Below are positions 26,581 through 34,686 of a stretch of DNA of 64,000 nucleotides, in pieces. The notes under the pieces are model-generated. The model was given only the letters and a program-made list of their open reading frames with translations, did no database searches and was not told the origin of the DNA. The DNA is from Tenacibaculum gallaicum (GTDB taxonomy: Bacteria; Bacteroidota; Bacteroidia; Flavobacteriales; Flavobacteriaceae), in NCBI RefSeq assembly GCF_003387615.1, contig NZ_QUNS01000002.1, positions 399,603 to 463,602 on the forward strand. Direction: 5' to 3'. Position numbers and translations under genes: made by a program. Every line of letters starts with the position of its first letter. Position 1 is the first letter of the stretch.

Positions 26581-27354
26581 TTAATCAACTAAACGTTTAA
26601 TAACTCTAAGTTTATGAGTGTGTTGTTGTGTATCAACATTATAAATGCCGCTATGATCTAATTTGTCAATACGAACTTTACCATGAGCATGTATAATGTT
26701 GTAGTCATTCATAATAATTCCAACATGAGTAATAATGCCTTCTTCATTATCAAAAAAGGCTAAATCACCTGGTTCGCTCTCTTCAATAAAACTCAATACT
26801 TCACCCTGTGTAGCTTGTTGTTTAGCATCACGAAGTAAGTTGTATCCACATAATTTATATACAGTTTGGGTAAAACCAGAGCAATCGATTCCAAAAGGAG
26901 ATTTACCACCCCATAAATACGGAACATTTAAGAATAAAAAAGCAGCTTCAACTATAGCAGATTTTGCTAATTTATTATTACACACTCTGCCCTCATATAA
27001 AAAAGAGGTATTGTTAATATTGATCTTATTATTTTTAAACAGAGGAAGGCGAGCTCCCATAGGAATAGTGGTTAAATTACTATTATTATCGGTAATAAAA
27101 TCGATTAATTCACCAGCATAGTGCTTTTTTTCTTTTGATAAAAGGATGTGTATTTCTTCTGAAATTTCTTCGTATTGTTTATTATCTATGTATCCTTCAT
27201 AGTTGTCGAAAGCTAAACGGATTTTACTCCATTTTTTAGATTTTTCTATAACTTCGAAGTGTTCACCAAAAACAACTTGATTAACCATTTCTGAAGCATC
27301 AGAAGGTTCTAATCGAAGAGGAACAATACTTAAATTACAAATTCCAAAGGACAT
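26581..27354 (-). CDS. NlpC/P60 (C40) peptidoglycan endopeptidase with SH3 domain
   Basis: 257 residues. An N-terminal SH3b-like domain (VPLRLEPSDASEMVNQVVFGE) precedes an NlpC/P60 domain with catalytic Cys158 (GIDCSGF), His210 (THVGII) and third polar residue His222 (IIHAHG). The pattern resembles Bacteroidota dipeptidyl-peptidase VI, which cuts gamma-D-Glu/diamino acid bonds in peptidoglycan fragments. There is no obvious signal peptide, which fits a cytosolic murein-recycling enzyme. Lies 23 bp downstream of the thiolase stop on the same strand, so likely co-transcribed. Confidence 0.88.
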   Translation of the reverse strand: MSFGICNLSIVPLRLEPSDASEMVNQVVFGEHFEVIEKSKKWSKIRLAFDNYEGYIDNKQYEEISEEIHILLSKEKKHYAGELIDFITDNNSNLTTIPMGARLPLFKNNKININNTSFLYEGRVCNNKLAKSAIVEAAFLFLNVPYLWGGKSPFGIDCSGFTQTVYKLCGYNLLRDAKQQATQGEVLSFIEESEPGDLAFFDNEEGIITHVGIIMNDYNIIHAHGKVRIDKLDHSGIYNVDTQQHTHKLRVIKRLVD

Positions 27355-27377
27355 CTGCTAGTAGGGGCTTTAAAAAA

Positions 27378-28553
27378 TTAAACTCTTTCAATTACCATTG
27401 CACTAGCACCACCACCACCGTTACAAATTCCAGCAGCACCAATTTTAGCATTGTTTTGTTTTAAAATAGAAGTTAAAGCAATAATAATTCTAGCTCCAGA
27501 AACCCCTAATGGGTGCCCTAATGAAACCGCACCACCATTTACATTTACCTTATCTGCTGATAAGCCTAAAATTTTCATATTGGCTAAACCAACTACAGAG
27601 AAAGCTTCGTTTAATTCAAAATAATCAACATCATCAATAGCGACTCCAGCTTTAGCTAAGGCCTTAGGTAGGGCTTTTGCGGGAGCTGTAGTAAACCATT
27701 TTGGCTCGTGAGCAGCATCAGCATATCCTTTAATTTTAGCTAATGGGGTTAACCCTAATTCAGTAGCTTTTTCGGCAGACATTAATACTAAAGCAGCCCC
27801 ACCGTCATTAATTGTAGAAGCGTTAGCAGCAGTTACTGTACCTTCTTTTGTAAATGCAGGACGTAAAGCAGGAATCTTTTCCATTTTCACGTTTTTATAT
27901 TCTTCATCTTCTGAAAAAATAATAGGCTCACCACGACGTTGAGGTATTTCTACAGGAACAATTTCATCTGCAAATTTACCTTCGCTCCAAGCTTTTGAAG
28001 AACGGTTATATGATTCTACAGCAAAATTATCTTGGTCTTCTCTTGAAAATTTATACTCTACAGCACATTCATCAGCACAAACTCCCATAGCTACTTGCTC
28101 ATAAGCATCTACTAATCCATCTTTTTGCATTCCGTCTTCCATTTTAATAGGACCGAATTTAGAACCTGTTCTGGCATGTTGGTAATGAGGAATCATACTC
28201 ATATTCTCCATACCTCCAGCAACTACAATTTCAGCATCACCTAAAGCAATTGTCTGAGCCGCTAACATGATAGACTTCATTCCTGATGAACAAACTTTAT
28301 TTACAGTAGTACATGGTACAGTATCTGGAATTCCAGAAAAAATGGCAGCTTGACGAGCCGGTGCTTGACCTAAACCTGCTGAAACTACATTTCCCATAAA
28401 AACCTCTTCAACCATTTCTGGTTTTAGGTTAATTTTATCTAAAGCTCCTTTAATGGCTACAGCACCTAATTTTGGTGCAGGTGTAGTTGATAATGTTCCT
28501 AAAAAACTACCAATTGGAGTTCTTGCAACCGATACTATTACTACTTCTTTCAT
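27378..28553 (-). CDS. Acetyl-CoA C-acyltransferase (thiolase)
   Basis: 391 residues, normal thiolase length. All catalytic residues are present: nucleophile Cys88 (NKVCSSGMK), His347 (LGHPLGVSGAR) and Cys377 (GICNGGGGASA). It condenses two acetyl-CoA or cleaves 3-ketoacyl-CoA; close relatives are acetyl-CoA acetyltransferases of the atoB/phaA type, but the direction and chain length cannot be read from sequence. Divergent to the HD-domain gene. Confidence 0.93.
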   Translation of the reverse strand: MKEVVIVSVARTPIGSFLGTLSTTPAPKLGAVAIKGALDKINLKPEMVEEVFMGNVVSAGLGQAPARQAAIFSGIPDTVPCTTVNKVCSSGMKSIMLAAQTIALGDAEIVVAGGMENMSMIPHYQHARTGSKFGPIKMEDGMQKDGLVDAYEQVAMGVCADECAVEYKFSREDQDNFAVESYNRSSKAWSEGKFADEIVPVEIPQRRGEPIIFSEDEEYKNVKMEKIPALRPAFTKEGTVTAANASTINDGGAALVLMSAEKATELGLTPLAKIKGYADAAHEPKWFTTAPAKALPKALAKAGVAIDDVDYFELNEAFSVVGLANMKILGLSADKVNVNGGAVSLGHPLGVSGARIIIALTSILKQNNAKIGAAGICNGGGGASAMVIERV

Positions 28554-28760
28554 GTGCTACTATTTGTTAATTTTTATTTATCCCAAAACTACAAACTAAC
28601 CAAAATAATAAAGTTGTTAAGTGCTTAATAATTATTTTACGACTATTGTTTTCGTGTATTGGGTGAATTGTATTAAGATTTGTTTTGCGAAAATAACCAT
28701 TTTATAATAAGTACTCAAATTATAGAGAAAGGTTATATTTACATTTTATAAACATCAAAA

Positions 28761-30803
28761 ATGAACGATTTAATTAATAGATTGTATAAGAATAACACGA
28801 TAATTTACAAAGTATTGTTGTTTCTAATTACAGTTACTGCCATAGTGTATTTATTTCCTAAAGGAGGACAGTTTAAATACGATTTTCCGCAAGGAAAACC
28901 TTGGCAATATGATAATTTATATGCTCCTTTTGATTTTGCTATTCAAAAAACTTCTGAAGAAGTAACCGAAGAAAAAAAGGAGCTTGAAAATGGTTCAAAA
29001 AAATATTTTGTAGTTGATACATCGGTAAAAGCTGAGGTATTAAGTTTATTTACTAATGAAGTTACAAACCTTGACTCTTTATCAACTAGTGCGATTAGAG
29101 GTTTAATTAAAAAAGGAGAGAAGCTTATTGATAAAATATACTTGTATGGCTTTTTAGACGATGCAAGTAATGATAAAGCAAGCAGAGGAGATGTAGTAGT
29201 GTTACGAAAAGGGAACTCTATTGATGATGTTCCGTTTTCAAGGTTAATACAAACCAAAGATGTGTTAAGTTTTTTACGAACTAATACAGAAGATCTTCAG
29301 TATTACAAACAACGCTTACTTATAAACTACTTATCTAGCAATTTACGCCCTAATGTAACTTATGATTATAAATACAGCGAAAAGGAATTAAATGAACGTT
29401 TGCAAAGTATTTCTTATGCAAAAGGAAAAGTCTCAAAAGGAGAATTGATAATTTTAAAAGGAGATATTGTTGAAGGAAGAAAGTACAATGTTTTAAAATC
29501 GTACGAAGTAGCATCGAGTTCTAGAATTTGGACAAAGTCTAATTATAACTGGATAGTTTTTGGTTATACCGTTTTAGTGGCTTTAGCATTACTAATGTTA
29601 TTGCTCTTTCTTGAAAGATATCGATTTGAAATATTCAACGATAACAATAAAGTAACGTTTATCTTCTTTAATGTTTTTTTGATGATTTTTGTGCAGACGA
29701 TGGTGGTGAAGTATAATTCAGAGTATTTGTATGTTGTTCCACTAAGCATTTTGCCGATAGTACTAAAAGCTTTTTTTGATGCTCGATTAGGGCTGTTTAC
29801 CCATGTACTTACAGTGTTACTATTAGGGTTTATTGTACCTAATAGTTTTGAGTTTATTTATTTACACATAATTGCAGGAATCGTAACTATTTTAACTGTT
29901 TCAGAGTTATATAAACGAGCGAGTTTGTTCATGTCGATAGGACAAATTACGCTAATTTATATGGTAACTTATTTAGCTTTTTCTATTTTAAAAGAAGGAA
30001 ATGCTGATAAAATAAATTGGATGTATTTTGGACTGTTTGCTGCCAACGGCTTATTGTCATTTTTAGCTGTGTTTTTTATTTATTTTTATGAAAAACTTTT
30101 CGGGTTAGTTTCTGATGTAACCTTATTAGAGCTTTCTAATACGAATTCAAAGCTATTAAGAGATTTAAATGAAAAAGCACCAGGAACATTCCAACACTCT
30201 ATGCAGGTGGCTAATTTGGCAGAAGCAGCAGCGAATGAAATAGGGGCGAATTCTATGTTAGTACGAACAGGAGCATTGTATCATGATATAGGTAAAATGG
30301 TAAATCCGATGTATTTTACCGAAAATCAATCCACAGGAGTAAATCCTCATAACGATTTGTTACCTGAAGATAGTGCACGCATAATTTTAGACCATGTAAT
30401 TAATGGAATTGAACTAGCAAAAAAAAATAAACTCCCCGATAGAATAATAGACTTTATCCGTACACATCATGGAACAAGTGTCACTTATTACTTTTATAAA
30501 AAAGAACAAGAAAAGAATCCAGATGTAGACATAAAAAAATTTCAATATCAAGGACCAATTCCATTTTCAAAAGAAACTGCTATTTTAATGATGTGTGATG
30601 CAGCTGAAGCAGCTTCTAAGAGTTTAAAAAACCCAACAGCACAATCTATAGATAATTTAATTGATCGTATTGTAGACAAGCAAAAAAACGATAATCAGTT
30701 CATAAATTCTGATATTACTTTTAGAGAAATAGAAAAAATTAAAAAAATTATTAAGAATAAGTTAATGAATATCTATCACTTACGAGTTGAGTATCCAGAA
30801 TAG
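28761..30803 (+). CDS. 7TM-HD (PgpH-type) phosphohydrolase
   Basis: 680 residues. One N-terminal membrane segment (about 18-35) precedes a large extracytoplasmic 7TMR-HDED-like domain (about 40-255). A seven-helix membrane region spans about 265-450, and a cytosolic HD domain (about 470-650) has the metal motif at His508-Asp509 (YHDIGKM) and a later HHGT. Relatives called PgpH hydrolyse c-di-AMP; this is the best functional guess, although flavobacterial members are little studied. Upstream lies a 207-bp divergent promoter region shared with the thiolase gene. Confidence 0.88.
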   Translation: MNDLINRLYKNNTIIYKVLLFLITVTAIVYLFPKGGQFKYDFPQGKPWQYDNLYAPFDFAIQKTSEEVTEEKKELENGSKKYFVVDTSVKAEVLSLFTNEVTNLDSLSTSAIRGLIKKGEKLIDKIYLYGFLDDASNDKASRGDVVVLRKGNSIDDVPFSRLIQTKDVLSFLRTNTEDLQYYKQRLLINYLSSNLRPNVTYDYKYSEKELNERLQSISYAKGKVSKGELIILKGDIVEGRKYNVLKSYEVASSSRIWTKSNYNWIVFGYTVLVALALLMLLLFLERYRFEIFNDNNKVTFIFFNVFLMIFVQTMVVKYNSEYLYVVPLSILPIVLKAFFDARLGLFTHVLTVLLLGFIVPNSFEFIYLHIIAGIVTILTVSELYKRASLFMSIGQITLIYMVTYLAFSILKEGNADKINWMYFGLFAANGLLSFLAVFFIYFYEKLFGLVSDVTLLELSNTNSKLLRDLNEKAPGTFQHSMQVANLAEAAANEIGANSMLVRTGALYHDIGKMVNPMYFTENQSTGVNPHNDLLPEDSARIILDHVINGIELAKKNKLPDRIIDFIRTHHGTSVTYYFYKKEQEKNPDVDIKKFQYQGPIPFSKETAILMMCDAAEAASKSLKNPTAQSIDNLIDRIVDKQKNDNQFINSDITFREIEKIKKIIKNKLMNIYHLRVEYPE

Positions 30804-30825
30804 GTAATTTTTTTATTAAAAAAGT

Positions 30826-30856
30826 TTGTAGAAACGTATATATAGTTATACATTTG
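30826..30856 (+). promoter_or_regulatory. Promoter of the tRNA operon
   Basis: TTG at 30826-30828, 20-bp spacer, TACATTTG at 30849-30856. This matches the Bacteroidota sigma-A consensus (TTG, 17-23 bp, TAnnTTTG) exactly, 39 bp before the first tRNA. Confidence 0.75.
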
Positions 30857-30895
30857 CACTCGCAATTTTTAGTTCGCGTTTCGGCAAGAATTAAA

Positions 30896-30977
30896 GGAGA
30901 GGTGGCAGAGTGGTAATGCAGCAGCCTGCTAAGCTGTCATCCTTCGGGATGCCCGGGTTCGAATCCCGGTCTCTCCG
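30896..30977 (+). tRNA. tRNA-Ser (GCU)
   Basis: 82 nt with acceptor stem GGAGAGG/TCTCTCC, T-arm GGTTCGAATCC and the long variable arm expected of a serine tRNA. The anticodon loop CTGCTAA gives anticodon GCT. No CCA is encoded. First of three tRNAs in a row. Confidence 0.95.
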
Positions 30978-31000
30978 CAATAAATTGCAGATGACCTAAT

Positions 31001-31075
31001 CGGGGTGTAGCGTAGCCCGGTCATCGCGCCTGCTTTGGGAGCAGGAGGTCGCAGGTTCGAATCCTGCCACCCCGA
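31001..31075 (+). tRNA. tRNA-Pro (UGG)
   Basis: 75 nt, acceptor CGGGGTG/CACCCCG with discriminator A, T-loop TTCGAAT, anticodon loop TTTGGGA giving TGG. The D-arm starts AGCGTAGCCCGGT as in proline tRNAs. Confidence 0.95.
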
Positions 31076-31104
31076 CACTGTTTTCGTAGAAACATAAAAA
31101 CTAC

Positions 31105-31178
31105 GGGCTCGTAGCTCAGCTGGATAGAGCACCTCCCTTCTAAGGAGGCGGTCATAGGTTCGAATCCTATCGGGCTCA
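31105..31178 (+). tRNA. tRNA-Arg (UCU)
   Basis: 74 nt. The acceptor pairs GGGCTCG with CGGGCTC, including two G-U pairs. The anticodon stem-loop CCTCCCTTCTAAGGAGG gives anticodon TCT; T-loop TTCGAAT. Last tRNA of the operon, followed by a terminator. Confidence 0.93.
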
Positions 31179-31182
31179 CAAT

Positions 31183-31213
31183 AAGCTTCACTAGAAATAG
31201 TGAGGCTTTTTTG
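31183..31213 (+). terminator. Terminator of the tRNA operon
   Basis: AAGCTTCACT pairs with AGTGAGGCTT (one G-T pair) around a short loop, followed by a T run, 4 bp after tRNA-Arg. The following stretch to 31484 (about 270 bp, AT-rich) holds no gene or repeat that I can support; it marks the border between the core genes and the NRPS region. Confidence 0.8.
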
Positions 31214-31484
31214 TTTTATAGATTTTTTTACAGTTCATACCTGATATTGTATAAAAAGTAATCTTATATTTTAGTCAATATCGGTGATTTATGTTTTTGA
31301 TTAGTGTTTGATAAAATTAAAAGTCAGTATACTAAGGGCTAGAGTTATACTTTTAAGATAAGAAACCTTAGTGTTTTTATTGAGTATAATTGTTAATGTT
31401 GTGTTAATTAGCAAGATATGTATGTGTATGGTGTTGGTTTTTAGTTTGTTAATTAATAATGAGCTTTTATTCGAAAAAAGAAAA

Positions 31485-31530
31485 ACTACCCTTTTGTTTA
31501 GGTATTTCTTTTTTTGATAACTTATTTTTG
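31485..31530 (+). promoter_or_regulatory. Lux-box-like promoter A (ThiF-like gene)
   Basis: The 18-bp box ACTACCCTTTTGTTTAGG (31485-31502) is an imperfect palindrome of the form ACTACCC-TTTT-GGGTAGT. It is followed after 20 bp by TATTTTTG (31523-31530), a perfect TAnnTTTG -7 element, and the ATG follows 15 bp later. The box centre would lie near -42 from the start of transcription. The same arrangement occurs at 33171 and 33870. Confidence 0.65.
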
Positions 31531-31544
31531 TAATAAAATTAACT

Positions 31545-32300
31545 ATGATGAAACATAGGTATTCTAGAAATAGGTTATACTTAAATCCAAAAGAACAAGA
31601 GCTTATTAAAAGTTACCCAATTTTATTGGGAGGGGCTGGTATTGGAAGTATAATAGCTGAATGTGCATTGCGTTTTGGATTTGAAAATATAACTATAGTT
31701 GATGGAGATCAAGTAGAGGACTCTAACCTAAATAGACAAAACTATACTGAAGGAGACGTATCAATTAATAAAGTAGAGGCTATAAAAGTGAGGCTTGAGT
31801 CTATAAACAGTAAGGCAAATATTAAAATTCATAATTGTTTTTTAACAAGTGATAATGTTGAAGAGTATATAAAAGGGCATAAAATAGCGATTAATGCATT
31901 AGATTTTTCTTCAGAGATTCCTTTGATTTTTGATGAAATTTGCCAAAAGATGGATATTCCTGTTTTACATCCATACAACTTAGGCTGGGGTGGCTTAGTG
32001 ACAATTATTTCTCCTAAAGGATTATCGTTAAATTCTATTGCAAGAAAAGGGAGGGATTTTAATGAATTAAACGTAGTGGAGTATGTTTCTAGTTATATGA
32101 GATTTTGGGGGGAACCTCAGGAGTGGTTAGAAGATATTATTGATAAATTTAAAAATGAAAGAGAAAAACTGTCACCTCCTCAATTATCAGTTGGCTCATG
32201 GGTTGTAGCAGGGATGTGTACACACATACTTTTTAATATAACTACACAAAGGGAAGTTAAGAGCTTTCCTGAGTTTTATTTATCTTCATTAGAAGGTTAA
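31545..32300 (+). CDS. ThiF/E1-like adenylyltransferase
   Basis: 251 residues. The Rossmann nucleotide-binding loop GGAGIG (29-34) and the E1 signature VDGDQVEDSNLNRQ (52-65, with the Asp and Arg that contact ATP) place it in the ThiF/MoeB/HesA superfamily, which adenylates a C-terminal or free carboxylate. The zinc CxxC pairs and the catalytic cysteine of MoeB and ubiquitin E1s are absent, so it is likely to stop at the adenylate or hand it to another nucleophile. No ubiquitin-like ThiS/MoaD gene is near. It has a lux-box-like promoter and converges, with a 2-bp gap, on the LuxR gene. A role in making a signal or tailoring the peptide is inference. Confidence 0.8.
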   Translation: MMKHRYSRNRLYLNPKEQELIKSYPILLGGAGIGSIIAECALRFGFENITIVDGDQVEDSNLNRQNYTEGDVSINKVEAIKVRLESINSKANIKIHNCFLTSDNVEEYIKGHKIAINALDFSSEIPLIFDEICQKMDIPVLHPYNLGWGGLVTIISPKGLSLNSIARKGRDFNELNVVEYVSSYMRFWGEPQEWLEDIIDKFKNEREKLSPPQLSVGSWVVAGMCTHILFNITTQREVKSFPEFYLSSLEG

Positions 32301-32302
32301 AA

Positions 32303-33061
32303 CTAAATTAGTTTATTATTAGTAGCATATACAATTGCTTCTGAAATATTTGCAACCTCTAATTTTTCAAACAACTTTCTTCTGTGAAATTTTACTGTAT
32401 CAGGAGAAACATACATTGTTTCAGCCATTTCATTAATGGTAAACCCTCTTACAGAGTATCTTAAAATTTCTTTTTCTCTATTAGATAACTCTATTTTTTC
32501 TTCTACTTTCCAGAAATCACCCTTCAAATCATATCTAAAAATTTTATTTTCACCTTTTTTAGATATTCTGATGTTTCCAGAGTTTTGTTCATTGGAAATT
32601 GATATTATGCAAATAGCTTTCCATATTTTTCCTTCATTAGTTAGAAATAAAGGTGTGAGTTTCTGGTTAATTAAAAGTATTTTTCCTTCTTTATTTTTTA
32701 AATGAAAATCATAGGAAATAGAATGGTATATTCTCTCTTCAATAGGTATTTTTTCATAAAAATCAAAACCAACAGTATTTATTTTTAAAAGTAGCTCTAA
32801 ATCTTCAGGTATTACATAATTAAAATAAAAAAGGTATCCCATCTCCTTAACCTCTTCTGCGGTATGGCCGCATAAAAAAAGAGGGTTTTCAGAAACGAAC
32901 TCAAAACCTTTTTTTTGATAATCAATTACATAAATACTTTTGTAAGTGGTTCTAGCAAAAGCTTTTATAGCCTCTGCGTAATTTGCAGTCTGTTTTTTAT
33001 CTTCATCAGAAACATTGTATACAGTGTTTCGTGATGAAAAAAAGTCATTCACGTCATTCAT
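32303..33061 (-). CDS. PAS domain LuxR-family transcriptional regulator
   Basis: 252 residues. The N-terminal sensor (about 25-165) has PAS character (SIYVIDYQKKGFEFVSENPLF, KNKEGKILLINQKLTPLF). The C-terminal 188-250 region is a LuxR/GerE HTH (LSNREKEILRYSVRGFTINEMAETMYVSPDTVKFHRRKLFEKL). This is not the autoinducer-binding domain of proteobacterial LuxR; PAS-LuxR regulators are common in Bacteroidota and their ligands are mostly unknown. It is divergent from the LuxI/FeeM-like gene and is the obvious candidate to bind the three palindromic boxes at 31485, 33171 and 33870. A GGGG(CTTAGA)CCCC hairpin at 33071-33084 lies just before its ATG and may affect translation. Confidence 0.85.
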   Translation of the reverse strand: MNDVNDFFSSRNTVYNVSDEDKKQTANYAEAIKAFARTTYKSIYVIDYQKKGFEFVSENPLFLCGHTAEEVKEMGYLFYFNYVIPEDLELLLKINTVGFDFYEKIPIEERIYHSISYDFHLKNKEGKILLINQKLTPLFLTNEGKIWKAICIISISNEQNSGNIRISKKGENKIFRYDLKGDFWKVEEKIELSNREKEILRYSVRGFTINEMAETMYVSPDTVKFHRRKLFEKLEVANISEAIVYATNNKLI

Positions 33062-33170
33062 AGATTAGGGGGGGCTTAGACCCCAAATAAAGTAAATAAT
33101 TTAGTAATAAACAATACTTTTTTTCTAAATGTAACTCTATTCCTGCTTAGCCTCATGAATTCTTGTATCT

Positions 33171-33217
33171 ACTACTATTTTGTGTAGCGAGTTGGTGACT
33201 TTAACTAGCTAGATTTG
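33171..33217 (+). promoter_or_regulatory. Lux-box-like promoter B (LuxI/FeeM-like gene)
   Basis: ACTACTATTTTGTGTAGC (33171-33188) differs from box C at two positions. After 21 bp comes TAGATTTG (33210-33217), a perfect -7 element, and then the ATG at 33244. The box lies in the divergent spacer of the LuxR gene, so the regulator could also affect its own gene from here. Confidence 0.65.
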
Positions 33218-33243
33218 AGCGTATAATAAAAAATATAATACTT

Positions 33244-33849
33244 ATGGAGAGTTATTTAGAAAGGTTGTCAACCAGTGAGGTGCTTAGTTTATCAAAATTC
33301 GTAGTTGAGGAAAATTTCAATCATCATTTAGAATACAATGGAAAAATAACGATGGAAAAAGATATTTTATCAGTGTATCAAGAAGAAATAAAATACATTG
33401 AAAGTTCTAAAATTTTTGTTTGTAAAGATGATAAGGGGGACATAACAGGAGCTATACGAGTTTTAAGATGGAATTATATAGATAAGTTACCAATTGAGAA
33501 TATTTTTGGAATAAACCCTTTATTAATTGTAGAAGATAAAGAATTACACGAAATATGGCATATAGGACGATTTGCTATAAAAAAAGGGGGTAAAGATGTT
33601 AATTTGTTTAAAAAATTAATGGTCTGTGCAATATCTCCCATATGCAGTCATGAAGGTAATATAGCTTTTGCTGAATGTGATAGTAAACTATTACGAATAC
33701 TTTTTTTATTAGGAATTAAACCTAAAATTGTAGGGAAGCCAATTAATTATTTAGGGTCGGAAACCATACCAGTAAGCTTACCTTATTGTGGTCTTATAGA
33801 TTTTTACAAGAAAAATAAATGTTTAATCTCAGATAACAAGTTATTGTAA
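33244..33849 (+). CDS. LuxI/FeeM-like GNAT-fold acyltransferase
   Basis: 201 residues with the fold pattern of N-acyl amino acid synthases (FeeM) and acyl-homoserine lactone synthases. Visible are GDITGAIRVLRW (65-76, the strand before the active site), EIWHIGRFAI (103-112, matching the ExxRF core of LuxI/FeeM) and ECDSKLLRILFLLGI (144-158, corresponding to the conserved late helix). Such enzymes join an acyl group from acyl-ACP or acyl-CoA to an amino acid or SAM. The true donor and acceptor are unknown, and similarity to LuxI proper is weak. Own lux-box-like promoter; divergent from PAS-LuxR and followed by the antiterminator gene. Confidence 0.7.
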   Translation: MESYLERLSTSEVLSLSKFVVEENFNHHLEYNGKITMEKDILSVYQEEIKYIESSKIFVCKDDKGDITGAIRVLRWNYIDKLPIENIFGINPLLIVEDKELHEIWHIGRFAIKKGGKDVNLFKKLMVCAISPICSHEGNIAFAECDSKLLRILFLLGIKPKIVGKPINYLGSETIPVSLPYCGLIDFYKKNKCLISDNKLL

Positions 33850-33869
33850 TATTAGGTATGAAATTGAAA

Positions 33870-33916
33870 ACTACCCTTTTGTGTAGCTTTACACCTTTTT
33901 TTGAATACTATATTTA
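33870..33916 (+). promoter_or_regulatory. Lux-box-like promoter C (UpxY/NRPS operon)
   Basis: ACTACCCTTTTGTGTAGC (33870-33887) is the best palindrome of the three. After 21 bp comes TATATTTA (33909-33916), matching the -7 consensus except for the last base. It precedes an untranslated leader of about 75 nt in front of the UpxY gene and probably drives the operon that continues into the NRPS genes. Confidence 0.65.
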
Positions 33917-33949
33917 CGGCGTTCTAATTGAAAAATTAAATAAAATAAA

Positions 33950-33985
33950 TCCCTTGTGATAGGGAGAAGCGAAGCTGTGTTTCGC
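33950..33985 (+). promoter_or_regulatory. Two-hairpin 5' leader of the UpxY operon
   Basis: TCCCT(TGTGAT)AGGGA at 33950-33965 and GCGAA(GCTGTGT)TTCGC at 33969-33985 form two neighbouring stem-loops, the second ending 11 bp before the ATG. LoaP-type NusG paralogues are known to bind an RNA hairpin in the leader of the operon they antiterminate; these are the natural candidates here (inference). Confidence 0.45.
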
Positions 33986-33996
33986 AGTTGTATATT

Positions 33997-34518
33997 ATGA
34001 TGAAATTTGATTGTGGCTGGTACGTATTATACGTTAAATCTTGTTGGGAAAAGAAAGTACATGAATCACTAAAGGAAATTTCTTTAGAGTCATTTTTACC
34101 TCAAGTAAAAACAATTAGGCAGTGGAGTGATCGGAAAAAGGTTATAATGAAACCATTATTTCCTTCATATGTATTTGTATATATAAATTCATCTTTAGGG
34201 TTTCATAAAGCTCTTTCTGTAAATGGAGCTTTCTCTTACATTCGCTTTGGTAAAGAATATGCAAGAGTGCAGGAAAAAGAGGTTAATCAAATAAAGTTTT
34301 TAATTGGGGATGAAAATATTGATGGGGTAGAAGTAACTACACAGCGTCCTAAAGTTGGTGAAGTGAAAAAAATTACTTACGGTCCTTTAGAAGGGTTAGA
34401 CTGTGAAATCATTAAAGTATCTAACCTTAATAAAATTATTGTACGGATAGACTCGTTACAGCAGAATATTATGGCAACAATTCCTTTGCATATCTTATCA
34501 GAACCACGTATAAAATAG
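33997..34518 (+). CDS. UpxY/NusG-family specialised transcription antiterminator
   Basis: 173 residues from ATG 33997; ATG 34000 is equally possible, and an in-frame TTG nine bases upstream is less likely. The NGN domain spans about 6-105 (WYVLYVKSCWEKKVHESL, FPSYVFVYI) and a KOW motif lies at about 120-145 (VGEVKKITYGPLEGLDCEI). It belongs to NusG paralogues of the UpxY/LoaP/RfaH kind, which ride with RNA polymerase and suppress termination over one long operon. Here it is the first gene before more than 29 kb of NRPS genes. Controlled by lux-box promoter C. Confidence 0.85.
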   Translation: MMKFDCGWYVLYVKSCWEKKVHESLKEISLESFLPQVKTIRQWSDRKKVIMKPLFPSYVFVYINSSLGFHKALSVNGAFSYIRFGKEYARVQEKEVNQIKFLIGDENIDGVEVTTQRPKVGEVKKITYGPLEGLDCEIIKVSNLNKIIVRIDSLQQNIMATIPLHILSEPRIK

Positions 34519-34535
34519 ATTAATATCTATTTTAT
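34510..34535 (+). other. A/T-only hairpin overlapping the UpxY stop codon
   Basis: ATAAAATAGAT/ATCTATTTTAT is a perfect 11-bp stem with a TAAT loop that includes the UpxY stop codon. It is too AT-rich for a strong terminator and has no T run after it; it might be a weak pausing or termination site in the 168-bp gap before the PPTase gene. Confidence 0.35.
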
Positions 34536-34686
34536 CTAAAAAGGCTTTAACTATTAAATTTAAATAGTATTTGTGAAATAAAGCTAAGTATATAAGATTA
34601 TTAATGTAGCTGTAAAAGAAGAGTGACTTTATATCCTTTCAGTTATCAAGAAACAGTTAAAATAAGCCTTAATTTATAACTAAGTA

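Noticed and set aside
30929..31132. Open frame antisense to the three tRNA genes
   Set aside because: Composition is explained by the tRNA sequences; phrases such as DSNLRPPAPKAG are a familiar artefact of antisense tRNA translation.
33244..33849. Canonical acyl-homoserine lactone synthase
   Set aside because: Only the core motifs fit; the N-terminal R-x2-F-W-x2-W pattern of LuxI enzymes is not seen, so the broader LuxI/FeeM-like label is used.
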